A stretch of 64,000 nt of DNA from Volvox africanus (lineage: Eukaryota > Chlorophyta > Chlorophyceae > Chlamydomonadales > Volvocaceae), in the NCBI GenBank assembly GCA_030268105.1, contig BSDZ01000114.1:186001-250000 (forward strand). Reading direction: 5' to 3'. Below are positions 1 to 13,927 of this stretch, one piece after another (position 1 is the first letter of the stretch; each line of letters begins with the position of its first letter). A program made the translations under genes and the position numbers. The notes beneath the pieces are model-generated. The model was given only the letters and a program-made list of their open reading frames with translations, was not told where the DNA came from and searched no databases.

Positions 1-1280
1 AGCGCGCGCCTACACATGCTCCCTTTGAGAAACTGCCCTGGGTCAGGAGATAGTGAACATGCAGCTTTTTGAGCCGACCACTTGGAGGAGCGAACCCGTC
101 AGCAATATCGCACACGTCCGGTTGACCAAGCGAGTAAAAGGCGTTCTGAGCTTTAGGTGAGAAGGTTCGTCAACCGCGATCGTCGTTCACTTGAGACCCT
201 GTATCGGTGTGTTCATTCGAATTCCACTTCCCACGCGCGTTACATGATGAATGTAAACGTGGGCGTGAGGTAGCGCATACTGCCTGCTAATGGGTTGTAC
301 GATGTCCATTGGCAGTCTGAATGGTAGTTGGAACTTATGTTATCTCGCAGTATGTCTTTGGCTGTGCGGCGGAATCGAATTTCGAATGAAGTGGAAACGC
401 CGTACGCAGTACGCCAGTACCGGTATGCGATGCAACGGGTGCATGCCAGCATGCGATTTTCCCACGGTCGTGTTAGAGGTTGCTTATTACCGACAGAAAA
501 GCCGGTTTATTCATACCCTTTATTGTATAAGATTGTTTAAAATTCGCGAATTTGTGGCAGAGTCCTAGTGGTGCGCAAAGGGCAGGTGGGGTATAGATCT
601 ACAAATGGAGGATAAATAAAAATGAATCGATAAGGTTGATAACTTTCAACATTTTTTTCATGAAGCCGTCTGCATAAGGTGTGTGCCATTTCCCCTACTG
701 GCGGCCCGCAGCCTGATTGGTGTTTTCAATGGCGTTGTGCTTCAGCACCTCATTGCTTGTGTTCAAGGTCTTGCATGTTGGCAACTCTGGCTTTGCAGTG
801 CTCGCAGCGGTCCGACAGTGATGTGACGCGTTTTGCACACAGCAGCCCGCTTCCTCTATATTTCGGAGTGGTTAATTGTTGACTGGAGTCAGACTAGTCC
901 GCAGTTTCCCAGCGGTTGATCTGAACGGCCTCGCTAAGCGAGTTCGCCGTTCGGCAGGATGGCATCGGCGAACGAGTGCGTGATGACTAATCCTGCCGTA
1001 GATAGAAACTTGGGTCCAGCGGATCTATCTGACAATCGTCCTTGGCTACTCTTCGATCTACGTGGGTACTAGTATCCGACTGCCTGTGGGGGTATGTGGT
1101 ATGGATTCTCCCCAGGGCGCTGGGTTAGCTGGCTTCTACAGAGTCCTTCATGACACGAGTTTAGGCTTTGCGGTGATTTTGCTCGATAAAAGAGCGCCTC
1201 CCTTGAACCCCTGATAGCATTCCAAGAATGTAGACTCTATATTGCCATCCGGCGTCTTTCTTGCAGGTTTTTTAGTGCAG
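1..1280. other. No gene recognised
   Basis: I see no convincing coding exon, RNA gene or repeat here on either strand. The short open frames lack flanking splice sites and show none of the G/C third-position bias of the clear exons further on. It may be intergenic DNA, an intron, or the UTR of a gene outside the window. Confidence 0.4.
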
Positions 1281-1987
1281 GCAAAGTATGAAAAGGATCA
1301 GCGTCAGCGACAGCAGCAGGAGGCGCAGCAACAATGCCAGCGCCGCTTTCAGTCCCGCCATGGCATAACATCCTGTCTTCTGCAGTTACGCGCTAAATTC
1401 CGTCTGGGGATCTTTACTACAGAGGAGCGGCGCACCGTTGAAACCGCACTCCTGGGGATCGTTAATGAGATTCAAGTTCAGCTGAAGCGGGGAAAACAAG
1501 ATCAGCTTCGACAGCTACAGCACGAAAGTGCTGCATATGCCTTGTTCGCCAACGACGTTACTATTGGCGGCCCGAGCTGCCATGGTGGTGGCTCTGGACC
1601 AAAACCCACCTGCGGCGAGAGCGACAGCAATCTGGCTGCAGCGACATCGCCAACAGGGGGAATAGCGTCAATTGAAGGTCCAGATATGGATCCAGCGCCA
1701 GATTGTCATGCTGTTCCTGCAAGATCCAGGGCGGATGGTGCTGGCTGTCGCAGCCGCGGCAGTTCTATAGATGGACATCCCCCGAGTGGCAGAGATAGTC
1801 CCATTGATGCCAGGGTATTCTTCAGTTGCATCCTTCACCGGGACAACTGTGTCCCGGATCCGAACTGGAAGCAGAAGCGGCATGGCAAAGGTGGACAGCC
1901 GGGCATGATCAAGTCACTCGCAGGTAACAACCTCCCTCTCGAGCGCTGCTTGCTATTGGACACGGGCACGGAGAGCAGTGCGCCAGG
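1281..1987 (+). CDS. Possible coding exon, Gln-rich coiled-coil start
   Basis: An open frame follows a good acceptor (AG at 1279-1280) and runs to a strong donor candidate (GTATGT after 1987). The first part is Gln/Arg-rich (KDQRQRQQQEAQQQ) and is followed by an amphipathic stretch with ERRTVETALLGIVNEI, which looks like a coiled coil. The second half is low-complexity and less convincing. It could be a 5' exon of the large poly(A)-polymerase-type gene that follows on the same strand. However, the donor at 1987 leaves phase 1, while the next clear exon at 2742 starts in phase 0, so at least one linking exon would be needed. No domain was recognised. Confidence 0.35.
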
Positions 1988-2741
1988 TATGTGAGGTATG
2001 CGCTGACAGGCGGGTGCTGATGGGGGTGCAAACACAAACGGGTTTGGGTGGCTCGCCTTCGGAGTCTGGAAGAATTGAGGCCAAGGAACCTACCGCGCGG
2101 TGCAGGACTGGATAATCACTGGTTTCTAAGGGGGGGATCTAATCCTCGTTCAGCATGGGCTAATGTGACTCGTTTGGCCCAAGGACGTCTTGAGCCAGCC
2201 ATTATTGAAGAAGTCACTCATCCAGATTTTGCTGCGCAGCGCTGTGCTTAGATGCGGACTGGGTCTCCCCTCTCACGTCAGGGGGTTGCCCTCATAACAA
2301 CTTTCCTTGTCCCATGGCGTGTTCTTTTGATGTTATGCCCTCGTTGCGATGTACTCGCTCATCCGGCCCCAGGCGAGCAAGCCAACCTGATGGTAATGTC
2401 GGCTAAAACGAAGTTCCGTGTCTGGCAGAAGCTTATTTCCCTGCTTATGGCGTTACCTGCGGTAGGGCACTACAGCGGTGCCATGCGCCGCCTCCTTATA
2501 TACTCGATCTGTCGGTCGGTCCATCCGTCGGTTTCGTTTGTCGTTTGTCTGTCTTCCTATCACGCTCAAGCATTCTTATATATATATATATAGGTTGCGG
2601 GAGTAGCAGTCTTGCACAGCTATTAGGAAAGGTGTCATTCTATACGGAGGGCTAAATACGGAGGGATTGTGCGCATCACGAGCTACATGAGCTGCTCCTT
2701 ACATTTGCAAACTTACTGCTTTGCATGCCATAAATGCACAG

Positions 2742-5700
2742 GGCCCCGATGTGGATATACGGAACCACATTCCGACGATCTCTCAGCGCGTTGCCCAGGT
2801 GTCCGGTAAGAAGGGCGATGCTGCGCCTCGTGTCTTGGGGGCGGCCAAGGCAACGGTCGTGCCGTTACCACTGGCACCAGAGCCACCCCAGCACGTATCT
2901 GCTGCCAAGCTACAGGCGCTGGAGCGTATTTTGACGGGGGTCCTGCATCAGGAGAAGGCGGTGGAGAAGACGCTGGCGAGCGAAGCTGCGGTGGAACCAG
3001 CGTCTGCAGCCGTGGGCAACAATAACGGCTTGGCATCCCGCGTACGACAGTCGTTTTGGGTAGCTGCCGCAGAAACGGCGGCGGTGGAGAAATTTGCCGC
3101 GGAAACTGCAGCTAGAAGGAAGGTATCTGCAAACTTGGTTACAGCCGCGTATGGTAATGTGCCCCATGTCGTGGTGCTCGGAGCTCTGGATGACGCCCAG
3201 CAGATCTCTATCATACGCCTACTCGCTCAACAAATGGCTGCTGAGAGTGGGGTGAAGCCATCGGCGACTAAACCGCTCTCTCCTCTTCAGCGACAGGTAG
3301 TGCAACAGTTGCAGCTACAGCACAAGACGAAAGCGGACCCACGAATTGACACGCTCATCGTGAGCTGTTCGTTGGCGGCGAGCTTCGCAGTCCATGGATC
3401 TGTGAGCTACGAACAAGTGCTCCGGCCGCTGACGAAGGAGGCGGGGCGGATGATGGCGAAGGAGGTAGGTTTGGACCTATAGCTGCGCGTGACAGCTGAC
3501 CAAGTAATGGGCCTTTGCCCTTATTCTGTCCCAGTCTAGGTATGTCCGGATAAGTTATTGGCTACTCGCGACTTGCCTTTGCTGCATCATCACCGCCCCT
3601 ACCGCCTCACCTTACCTGCTACGGCCCACATGCGATGTTAGGGTGTGTTTACCCTCCCACCCCCTCCCTCCATATCATAAGGCGCGCATTCGGCTGTTGC
3701 GGCTGGCTGAGAGACTGGGCCTTGTCCGCTGCTCCCCGCCTCCATGCCGTTACATGGACGCGCGTTTCAGCGTGGACCCGGTACTGGATCCGGAGAGCGT
3801 CGCAGCAGCCGCACTGTGGCACGGGCGACAGGTAGGTGGTGGAAAGTGATATTCGGGGTTCCGGACTGAAGGCCCAATCCTCCTTGACAAATTATTATTG
3901 TACGTGGATCTTCATCTTGTCAGCTCGGATTGTAAGGCAGGATTATATTACGTCGTCGGTCAGCCAACCTTGACCAGCGGGCGTCAACTTCGCCTTGCTC
4001 GGTGATATTCATCTGAGATTTTTACAATGCGAATTGCTCCGTGTATCGGTGTCCGGTGTGCGGGTACGCTATTTAGTTCATGATGGAACTGGGAGCAAAG
4101 CTTCAATAAGCAAAATATCTTTATCAACACAAAATATCAAATCCAAACCAATAAGTATCTTCAGCAGGGCGTGCATATTGCCATTTCCCCTCATGCGCGT
4201 CGTTTCCACCAAAGGCGCCAAAGGCATCATCGCCACCGCCGCACGACGGAAAGAAGGAAGAGGCGGTAGCGGGGGTAGCGGAGGCGGACGAGGGTGGCGC
4301 GGGATCCGGCAGCGGTAATGCCCCCATGGATGTTGCCGCCGTGCAGACTGCCGGAACCTCGCTGCCTTATTCGCAATTGCCATTGCTTCTTGAGTTGCGC
4401 AAGCGCGTTTGGGACCAGCAGCACCTGGATGGCGCCGACATCAGCGAGATCATCGCCATAGCGAAAGGTCTGGTCTCGGAGCCTCTGCGGCCTTTGCTTA
4501 CAAGCTTAAGCATGACCCGCGCCCTGCAATCTTTGGTTACGCGCGGCGTGTTGGGGAAGTGGACCATTCCAATAAACGGCGACAGGTTGGTGGATGGGGC
4601 TCCAGATTGGCGTGGGATGTGCTGGCCGGGACCGTGGGCCCAGAGCATTAGCATCTGGCAAAGATGAGTTACATGTACCGTTACATGTACCGTAATTTGA
4701 AACTGAATCTTGCAAAAGAAATCAGTTCAGTACATGCTGTTTGTCGTGTCATGCTATCTGCATGTACTTAACAAGTGTAGCCAACTATGGATACACAACC
4801 GTATAGATTTATAGCTGCTGTCAGCAGTTGGCGACAATGTTGATGCTGATTCAACAACATTTAGCAACCAATGTAAAAGGGGTTCCTGATACACTGTTCT
4901 CTTACTGTTGTCGTTATTATTGCACACGACTCTTTGAGGAGCGAGCACTCCCTAAATCCTAAACGCAAAACTCCCTGAAACCGTCTTCATCACCCGCGAC
5001 CTCAGACCCATCGTCAAGTTCTACGTGCGCGCATTGCCCAAGGAGGAGCACCTGCGGGAAGCCCTCGAGGCCCTCGAACTCGAAATCCTAGGAGGAGTGG
5101 ATGAGCCACGACAGGAGACGCGATGCCCAACAGCAGAGCACCAGAAGGAATTTTCCAAGTACAGCGGCAGCGGCAGTGCTGAGGAGCAGCAACGGCGACG
5201 TCGGGAGGAAATGGAGGAAGAGTGGGCAAGGGAACAGCGGCAGCGGGAGTGGGAACAGGAACAAGAAGAGAAGGAAAGGGCGCAGCAGGGGGGGGAATGC
5301 CTCCCGCCAACCCCGACCCCGCTGCCGACCCCGCTGCTCACGAAGCTCCCCACTACCGCGGACATGACGGACAGTGCTTCTGCTGGCGCCGCTGCTTTGG
5401 GTGGCTCCGAGAGCCGTAAGCGTGTGTGGATCAACATGGCCGTGGCAGCAACGGCCGGGGGGCCTAGAAGCTCAACGCTGCCAGGTGCCACCCCCTTCTA
5501 CGGTCGCCCCTGGATTTGGCCCACTGTAAATAGATCGCTGATAAAGCCACGACCTGCTCATAAGGCGTGCGGCCTGCAGGAGGAGCAGATACCCCCCCAG
5601 CAAAGGAGGGAGAGCGGTGGCCCCGGGTTGGTGGTTTCGGAGCGACGGCCGCTGTCGCTGCTTCATGACGAGATGGTGGCGTTTGCGCGGGACAGTTCCC

Positions 5701-8700
5701 CCGGGAAGGAGGAGCTCACGGCGCTGACCCGAGGCCTGGCAGCCATACAGCGGGTTGCAGAAGAGATTTGGCCAAGCGCACGTGTAGTGCTCTTCGGCTC
5801 ACAAGTGCGTGCTTTGGGTTATGGTGCATAACGGCGTGTACACGGCATAACACGACATCACCAACATCACTGGACTTGTACCACCACACTGCATGCAAGT
5901 GCATTGAACAGCAGGATACCCGTCATATTTCAACAGGTCTAAGTCCGTCAATTGCGACGTCGTAGACCCTTTGGTTTGCGCTAGGTGCACTATTGTGCTA
6001 TGACGACCCGGGAAACGAGCGCAGTGTGCGGAACTGCCGTATCACCGTATTCATTACTGCCAACTGCTTCCTTTCGACTTGCTCAAAATTCAACCCTCCC
6101 CGACCAGACCTGCCGTCCAACCTGTCGATATGAGTCCAAAGGGGTTAAAGGATTAAGGCTTTTTTCAGGGGAAGTTTGGGGTTGAGAGGGATATGGTACA
6201 CACCCGCGGTGTTGTCCGCCCGTGCCTTACCGTGTCTGCGCCTGGGTAGGGACTACTGTCTTGCCAGGTAGGTTGTGTGCGCGCAGCTATATGTGCCTGC
6301 AAGTGGTCGTGCTTGCTTTTGGCATCGCATGCTTATATATATGTTCCCACATGTCTGGCCACCCGTCCTGTGCATAATTGGGATGTGCCCGGGCCTTCCC
6401 TACATGCATACCGTGCAGGCCTCGGGCCTGGCTCTTCCTAGCTCTGATGTGGACCTGGTAGTGCTGGGGACCAGCCGACCCACGTCCAGGCCCTCAAAGG
6501 ACTTCAAGAGCTCGGAACGCACGAGGGTCGCTCACAAACTGGGAGAGTTGGCGGTAAAGCTCAGACGGGCGGGTTTCATCCGAAGCTACGAGGTCATCCA
6601 CGCAAAGGTGCGTATGTGTGTGTTGTGTGTTTGTGTGTTCGTACATCCCGCGAGGAAGAAACCTTCGTTGACGTGGGTGAGGTAAGTGCAAGGCGACTTG
6701 ACAAAATGTATTGTTCCTAACGCTATCTATATTATTGTTGTTGTTGTCGTTGTTGCATCATCAGGTACCGATCGTGAAGGCAGTGCTGCTGCCTCTGGAT
6801 GAGAACGATCGACCCATGCAGAACGGTGGCCTGCACTTAGCGATGGACATCTCTATGGGCGCCGAAACCGGCCTTACCGGGGTGGCGATGGTGCAGAGGG
6901 CGGTGGCCTTGCTACCACCGCTGCGGCCGTTGTGCCTGGTGGTGAAGGTGAGGCTCCTTATGAGCTTTTGGTTGCTGCCTCGCTCTTGTTCGGGGATTGA
7001 TTGGCCCCCCCCTGTATATGCGGGTTCTCGCCCTGGGATCACGCCCTGTGGCAACAAACGTAGTCCTTGCTGTTGTGAGCCTTTCCTGCAAAGGAGGACC
7101 TCCTGCCCAGCAGCCAGGAGGAACCAGTTTCTCGTTCTTAGGGTGCACGACAAGACCCCGGACGATACGGCATATCTAACAAACATTTCCTGACGCTTGT
7201 TACCGAGAGATGCGATTGCCATTAAACGGTCATCCGTAGGCTGAGGTCTGCGATCAACAGGTTCATGTCCTTCCGTTCATGTGCCACGTGGCGGCTGGTA
7301 TGTGGTGCGCCACAGGCTCTGCTGAAGGAGACGGGCCTGAACGAGGTCTTCACTGGCGGCCTTTCGTCGTATTGCCTCGTGAATATGATGATTGCGCACC
7401 TGATGTGCGAAGGGTTCGACACGAAAGGGATCCTCGTTTCCTCGTCACCCGAGCATGCCTGCCCCACCAGGGCCTCCACCGGCCACCTGACTCGCGTCAT
7501 TGGCAGTCCCGATTCGGAGGCAACGGCGAAGCGGCCCCGGCGGGGCTCTTGTGCAGATCCGGACGCCGAAGACGCAGCGGGCGTGGATGCGGGCGTGGGA
7601 GCTAACATGGGTGATGACGACAATTACCCAGGGGAGGCAGAGCCGGACTGGGTAGGCAGCGACGGGGACTCGGGGCGCACCTCTGGAAAGGGCGGTGATA
7701 GTGGATTGAATGACGATGGCGAGGATGACGACGACATGGAGCTCTACATTGAGTCGGCCGCCAGCGGGGAAGACCCGGTGCACGGCGCAACCGCACCCTG
7801 CACTCATCCTCATGACGATGATGATGGGATCGCAGTCGACGCGCGCCCACCACACATTGGCGTCAACTCTCCGGTGGTTTCGGAGGAACGGCACGTCGCC
7901 CCTAGCGGTGTGGCGTTGAACGGCATTGCGGAGGACAAATTGGCGGAGTCGGTGATGCGCGAGGCAGTCGAAGCAGCTGCAGAAGCTATTGCCGTGATAA
8001 ATGGCGGCGCCGGCAGCTCCTCGGTATCGGCGGGTCTGTCCACAGCTCAGGTGGCGTACCTGAGGTCTCTCGGCCGCCAGGACTTCTCCGCTGTCGACCT
8101 CGGAGAGCTGCTTTACGGCTTTTTCATCAGGTGTGGTGGGTGCGAGTGTGCAATGCAAAGGGTTGGGGAGTCGGGATACTTATCTGGTCTGAAAGCTCGT
8201 CTCTCTTATACCGATTTCTTCTAAGATGAAAAGGCCGTGCCGAGCAACAGGCTAGTTATGGGGAGGAATGGGGTGCGGTGTGGGAAAGATGCAATGGCAA
8301 ACGAAAGCCAGTTACTTCACCTGAAGTCCACCGAGTCCTCTGTCCACAGGTTTGGCCGCCAGCTCGATTTGTCCCGAGAGGCTGTCAACATACGCCAGGG
8401 GGGCATCACCGTGAGGGGGTCCACGTGCGGCAGAGGCCACAAGACCGCTGTGACCCTGGCGACGGACGACCCGCAACAGCCCGGGTCGGATCTGGGACGC
8501 AACTCCTTCAACATTGCGGCAGTGTTACATCAGTTTACAGCGGCCGCAGACAAGCTCGCCGACTTGGCCCGAGCAGCCCCCGAGGTGAACACGTGCGTGC
8601 GGTGTTTGCACAGGATAAGGTACAGGGCCGAGCCAGGCTAGCGGAATATGTAGCTGGTTAGGCGGTCGATGAGGCGATGTGAGCATGTCATGTGTGTGAT

Positions 8701-10453
8701 GCCGGCCGGATCTGCGGATCTGCGGGTTTCCTTCTATGATCTGTCCTGTTCGGGTGTGATCACAGTGGGCGGGGACACGCCTCCATCTTTATGACCGTTT
8801 GCTGCTCATCATGACCCTTCCCTGCAGCGCCTGCTGGCCGGCGAGGGCGATGACTCGGAGGTAGCGCAGTGGGCCGCAGTGCAGGGTGACGGGTCACATC
8901 GCTCTGTCAAGGCACTTGTCACCAGGTACCAACAGTTTAAAATTTTGAACCGGATCCTGGATCTGGATTTGGCACTATGCCGCTCGGAAAAAATGGCAGC
9001 GACCAGGTATGGAAGGGGGTGGGTGGTACGCGTATCGTTGTTGCATCCTTAAGGGCTGACGGGAGGGTCTGGGGCAGGGGATGACGTGCGACTGTTGACT
9101 CAGATAAAAGATTTGTTTGTTGTGAGGGTGCGCGCGCAGAGTGGCTGAGACCCTTTTGATCTCATGTACTGCGGCCCGCCGTCTGATTGTCACTGGACGG
9201 AAGATAGGATCATAAAGCATTACTGCGGGTCAGCGCTTACTTCATTTGTTTGGCTGATTTCGTACAAAGAGACACAGAGCGACAGAGGAGGAGAAGAGCA
9301 GGAAGGGCATACTAGGGAAACATGTTATGCTCGTCCAGGCCTTTGGATGCGATTTCGCCCTCCGCTCCGCGTTGTGCTCTGATAGCAGTAGCGGTCGCAG
9401 GACCGATAGATGGATACGACCCCCTGCTGGGGGGAAACGCGTTTCGATCCATTCAAGAACTTAGGGTGCCTTGATTCGCCGCACCAGCCTGCCCGTCCGT
9501 TGGCTGGGATTGATGCGTTCTGCTAAAGAAAAAGGAGGACGTCAAGGGGAGCCTTTTCCTGCATTTTTCTATTTCGCGGTGTTTACGACGATGACGGCTT
9601 ACTAACTGGGGTTGAAGGCCTCATTATGAGAAATGGAGGGACCTTGACGATGATGATCATAATCATAATCATATTCACAATCATAAAAAAAGTTATATTA
9701 TCATTATAAGATTATAATTTTAAAAATTTAAAATAGAAGGATTATAGATATAATTATTATAATATAAATAATGCGCTCGTCGTAGCCTGGCGTGTGCTAA
9801 GGGGGAGCTTAGGGGTTGCATAGCCCCCCTGTGTAGCTCCCGCACCACCGGGCGTGACAATTTATCCCCAGGAGGTTGCTTGAAGGAGGAAATAATTGTG
9901 GATCGCTGACGTGCCAAAAAATGTATTTACGCTCGGCTACCGAAGAGGCCTCCTTAAAAACATATAATGATTAAGTTTCTATCGCGATAACGGGCACTGG
10001 TATTGATTGAAACAACACGCGTGGGGACATTGCCCTCTCTCCTAAGGACGCCGACCCTTTGCCACCCCGTATGTTACTCGGTCCAGGGTGGCGAACCACA
10101 AGAAGAAAATCGGCACTGCCGCGCGAGGGAGGGGGGCGGCGTACAAGAAAGCGCGCGCGATCAAGGGAGGGTACCAGCCCGGTAGCAACCAGCGCGTGGG
10201 GCCGGCGAGGACGCAGGGTCTTGGCGTCAAGAAGCCAAAGATTAAAAAGAATCCCAAAAAGGGTCCTACGGGACGGGGAAAAGCACCTGTTGGCGGTGCT
10301 AGGACGGGAGGTAGCAGTGATGGCAGCACGAAGCGAGGAAGGAGAGGCAGTATTTGGAGGGGAAGGGCGGATGGCAGCCGCATCAAGGGAGGCCGCAAAG
10401 CATCTGAGAGCCAGCAAGGACAAGGTGGCCGAGGAGGATGGGTCATGGTGTGA
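2742..10453 (+). CDS. Non-canonical poly(A) polymerase (TRF4/PAPD5 type)
   Basis: Likely adds untemplated nucleotides to RNA 3' ends (surveillance, small-RNA decay). Exons consistent in phase: 2742-3464, 3682-3831, 4347-4585, 5006-5804, 6419-6607, 6765-6947, 7316-8130, 8350-8584, 8828-9006, 10087-10453, at least 1292 residues. The nucleotidyltransferase core is split over exons: LFGSQ then ASGLALPSSDVDLVV (GS and two catalytic Asp), LAMDIS (third Asp), and GLNEVFTGGLSSY. The PAP-associated part has DLGELLYGFFIRFGRQ and the nucleotide-recognition motif DPQQPGSDLGRNSF. An acidic insert of over 200 residues (7450-8080) separates these. The last exon is a Lys/Arg/Gly tail, common in TRF4 proteins. 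The 5006 exon also holds an E/R/Q coiled coil. The first four exons join in frame (INGD-R-PIVKFYV across 4585/5006), but residues 1-570 match nothing I know, and the true start was not found. Chlamydomonas MUT68 belongs to this class; orthology is untested. Confidence 0.85.
6241..6272 (+). repeat. Possible fragment of dispersed repeat A
   Basis: Within the intron 5805-6418, the text GGTAGGGACTACTG, four extra bases, then GCCAGGTAG matches the 3' end of the repeat found at 19169-19494 and 38019-38367. It is only about 25 bases, so it could be chance. Confidence 0.3.
9638..9775. repeat. AT-rich low-complexity patch in intron
   Basis: The last intron of the poly(A)-polymerase-type gene (9007-10086) contains a run of imperfect ATAATCAT units followed by almost pure A/T with local palindromes. 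It stands out sharply from the GC-rich surroundings. No coding potential is visible. It could be a degenerate microsatellite or the remains of an inserted element. Confidence 0.5.
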
Positions 10454-13400
10454 TGCGAATGTGGGCTGTTAACCCAATGTGCAGGTGTTGATGCCCCTCT
10501 TTGCTGGACGTAATAATGACATAGATATGCCACGAGGTGCGTTAATCAGTCAGAAGGTAAGAAGACGCCGTCATATGGATACGGGTCCTGCCCTCCCTCA
10601 GTGCATTTGCTTGCCTTGTCGCCAGGAGAGGTTAAGTGGTATCCTGGAAAGGCGGGATACGCATCAGCTTGGGGTAGGTAGGCTATCTAGGTAACAGTTG
10701 CTTGTGAAGTCCTCACCGACATTAACGTTCTGAGGGATTATGGGTGAGTGCTTGTCCCAGCCTGCCAATTTCCAAAATAAAACTTACGGCGGCTTAAGCT
10801 CTCGTTCCAATAAAGACCCTTACAGATGTTGTTGTGTCGAAACTGCTGCCTATACCCTGGGAGCTATGTGGGAACAAGCGGGATGGTGTGTGTGTCTCTC
10901 TGTGTGTATGTGTACGTACGTACCCGAGTGCTTTCATTCGTTGCCGACACGGGGGCTTAGGGCTTTAGGGCCGGAACGTATACGTAGCGGAACGTGATGG
11001 GTGTTGGACAGAGGCAAGGGTCTCCACGTGGAATGGCTCCATGACCAGATTCACATCATCTGTCGCATCACTGCTAGTTATGTGCTCCAATATGCTCCAA
11101 TGGGTGGAGGGGTTGTCACCAGGAACTTCTACCTCCTCCGTTTCCATGCGTGTTTGTTCCCTATCAGTAGAACGTTTTTTGGTGCACAGGCTGTGTATAG
11201 TTCACTCTTGTTGTTTTTGTGTGTTAGGTCCGTGGCGAACGCTGAGATAGGACATATAGTCCGGTACTGTCAAGTGACCAGGTGGATCTTAGCAAGGCAA
11301 GCAGACGTCAGATCTAAAACCCGACGGGAGAAAGAGACATGCGGGGCATGCAGGTGGCGCGTGATGGCTTAACAGATAGGCCCAGTCCATCTGTACAGTA
11401 ATTTGAAAATGTCGTTTTCTCTATCGAACCTGGCTTCTGAATTGGTTGAGAGCAGCCTTGCGTGAAGGTCGGTGCAGCTTACACAACGAGAGTGAAGTTC
11501 GTCGCAGTTGTTAAGAAGTTCGTGTCTGCCTCTACCGTAGGGTTTACTGCGTGATGTACAGGGTTGTAGCATGTAGCATGTATGCTCCACCTTCCCTTGG
11601 TTCATCATTTCCTAGCTGTGCACAAGCAACTCCCGATGATGAACAAGGCTGCACAGGAACACTGTTCAGCCCTGATGTTCATAGGCAGCTTGTAATTGGG
11701 ACCGGGGCCTTATCGGGATCCAATCCACCATTAATTTTTTTCAAGGACAGAATGGCGCTGCTAACAGTGATTTATTTGAGAAAAGCCTGGAGTGAAGAGC
11801 GGGAGGATGAGGGTTGTGTTACACCTTATGGAGTGCGATGGGGGAATTATAGATACAGCAGTTGTATATGCCTGTGTTTGTAGGAGAATCCTCCTGGTTC
11901 AGTATGCCCACGCGCAAATGCTCTGCTTTCTCTCCGTGCAACACGCCGACCACAACATAAATTTTGACTTCGCAGCATTTTCAGAAGATTGGGGGAAGGA
12001 AGTGCGTATTGAGCACGTAAAGTATACACGTTAAGAGATGTGACACACCCCGATAAGAATGATTGTTCAAGTTTCACCCGCCAACGATGGCAACGGTACG
12101 ACACAGAACTGACATGCCATAATACTGCATGCGTGAAAACGACGACGAGTATTGCGACGAGTATTTTTGCTACGAGGCTCGATCGCTAGGCGTGGTGTTG
12201 CGAAAGGCTTTTGGTTTTCTGCGTATCTTCCAGATATTCAGTTACGCCGAGGTGAATTTGGTTACGGCTTTGGTACCCTCTGACACGTCCTTGAGTACCC
12301 GATTCTCCGTGCTTCTGTCGAAGAAGTCTAGAGCTGGCAAAAATGCCGAGGTGACTCCGCCAAAAGGCCTTTCAAATTGCAAATGGCCATCTTTAACTCA
12401 GGAATTTAACCCGGTGTTTTTCAACACCATTATGTTGATTATTATCGATCTCAATGTCGCCAAAGTGCCCCAAGGAAAGCGACCACGTCCTCTTCACTTG
12501 TGTTTTGCAATTACCTACCCTTCTGGAACCCACCATCATCGTAGCCTGCCTTCAAAATACCGTGTATGTCATGCTGCTCCCCACGTCGCATAAAATCTCC
12601 TGCTGCTTCCATCCAGTATACGCAAAAAGGTGACATCATGAAAGCCCGGCTCAGCGATAGAGTCCTTTCCCCCGGACCCTCAACGAAACCCAGACCCCAC
12701 CAGCTCTCCAGGCAACGCCGCAACCTCATCAAATACGACCTCATTAAATAACCGCCGAGCCCCGGATTCCGCTGGCATCCTCCTCTCCCATTGCGCATCC
12801 TTACCCCCGATAGTATTTTGCTGGACACCTGTACACAGACTATGGGAAGAGTTTACCAGGCAGTTGGAACGTGTCCTGGAATACAGCGTTGTGGACCCAG
12901 ACACAGCTTTTCGACATTCCCATGCGCCACTGCTGACTCAGTGAGACCCGACACGAGGGTTGCGTGTCCGAGGATGGCATGTCTGCGTGGCAGTCTCCCT
13001 ATCCTTCACCTGTTCGAGCCAGATGGAGGAGCCTCGCCGGGACGCCCCGCTGTGTGAAGCGTCAGCCGAGTAAAGAGAAGTAAACATACGTCAAGAAGGG
13101 ATCACGCATCCTTTTGCTTGATGCCATACCATCTCCTATCATGTTTATGGAACTCTCCTACGGAAAGTGATATGCACTCACATGCAACAATCAAGATGCT
13201 CATCCAGGTGTCTCAAGAGCCAGGAAGCACGTAAGACACGCATGCAATCAAGCACCGCGCATGAAACTACCGATTGTGAGCGCCTCAATGAACCATCACG
13301 GCGCCGCCCGCACTGTCCAACATTAGAAACATTAACCAACATCTTCTATTGCCGCATTAAATGCTGCCGCATATAGCGCCGAACTAATTGAATCGGAAAC

Positions 13401-13927
13401 CACCTGGCAGGCATGAGAAGGAACGACGGACACAGTACGCGCATATCCGACAGAAGGCCTCTTCTGCCTCTTTGGCTATTGGCCAAATCGACCGATCAGC
13501 AGCAGCGGTGCAACAACTCCTGCGAGTCCGCCTGGACCGCTCACTTGCCGACGGCATTAGCCACCATGCCCCAATCAACCTTTCTCCAGCTCCTGCTATC
13601 AACTCCGAATTCCCCCAAACGAACGAAGCCACGTGTCCAGCTGTTGTAGATAAGCAACGTTCGGCGGTGGCTTTGTAGCCTTGTACCCACACACACAAAC
13701 ACATACAAACCCATAAACCTGTTTAAGGCAGACGCACCTACCAGGGTTGCAGCTTTTACGGACCTAACGGGTTCATGTGCCGATGCCTACGCAGCACATA
13801 TACACGCAAACGTACACCCTCCCCAGCCATACATTCGCGCCCCACCACCATTCCAGGTCGTATGCCTCCGTCCACGATCTAGAATCGCTACCGCCAATCT
13901 CCGCATGCAGCCGCACTGCGCAGCGAA
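10454..13927. other. Intergenic, no gene recognised
   Basis: This stretch lies between the end of the + strand poly(A)-polymerase-type gene and the end of the - strand DPE2, so it holds two converging 3' ends. The open frames here (for example 12129-12593) have no splice context, family resemblance or codon bias. A TGTAA lies near 11691 on +, too far from the stop at 10453 to assign with confidence. Nothing else stands out. Confidence 0.4.

Noticed and set aside
12129..12593. 154-codon frame on +
   Set aside because: Codon use unlike the algal exons and no recognisable domain; probably chance.
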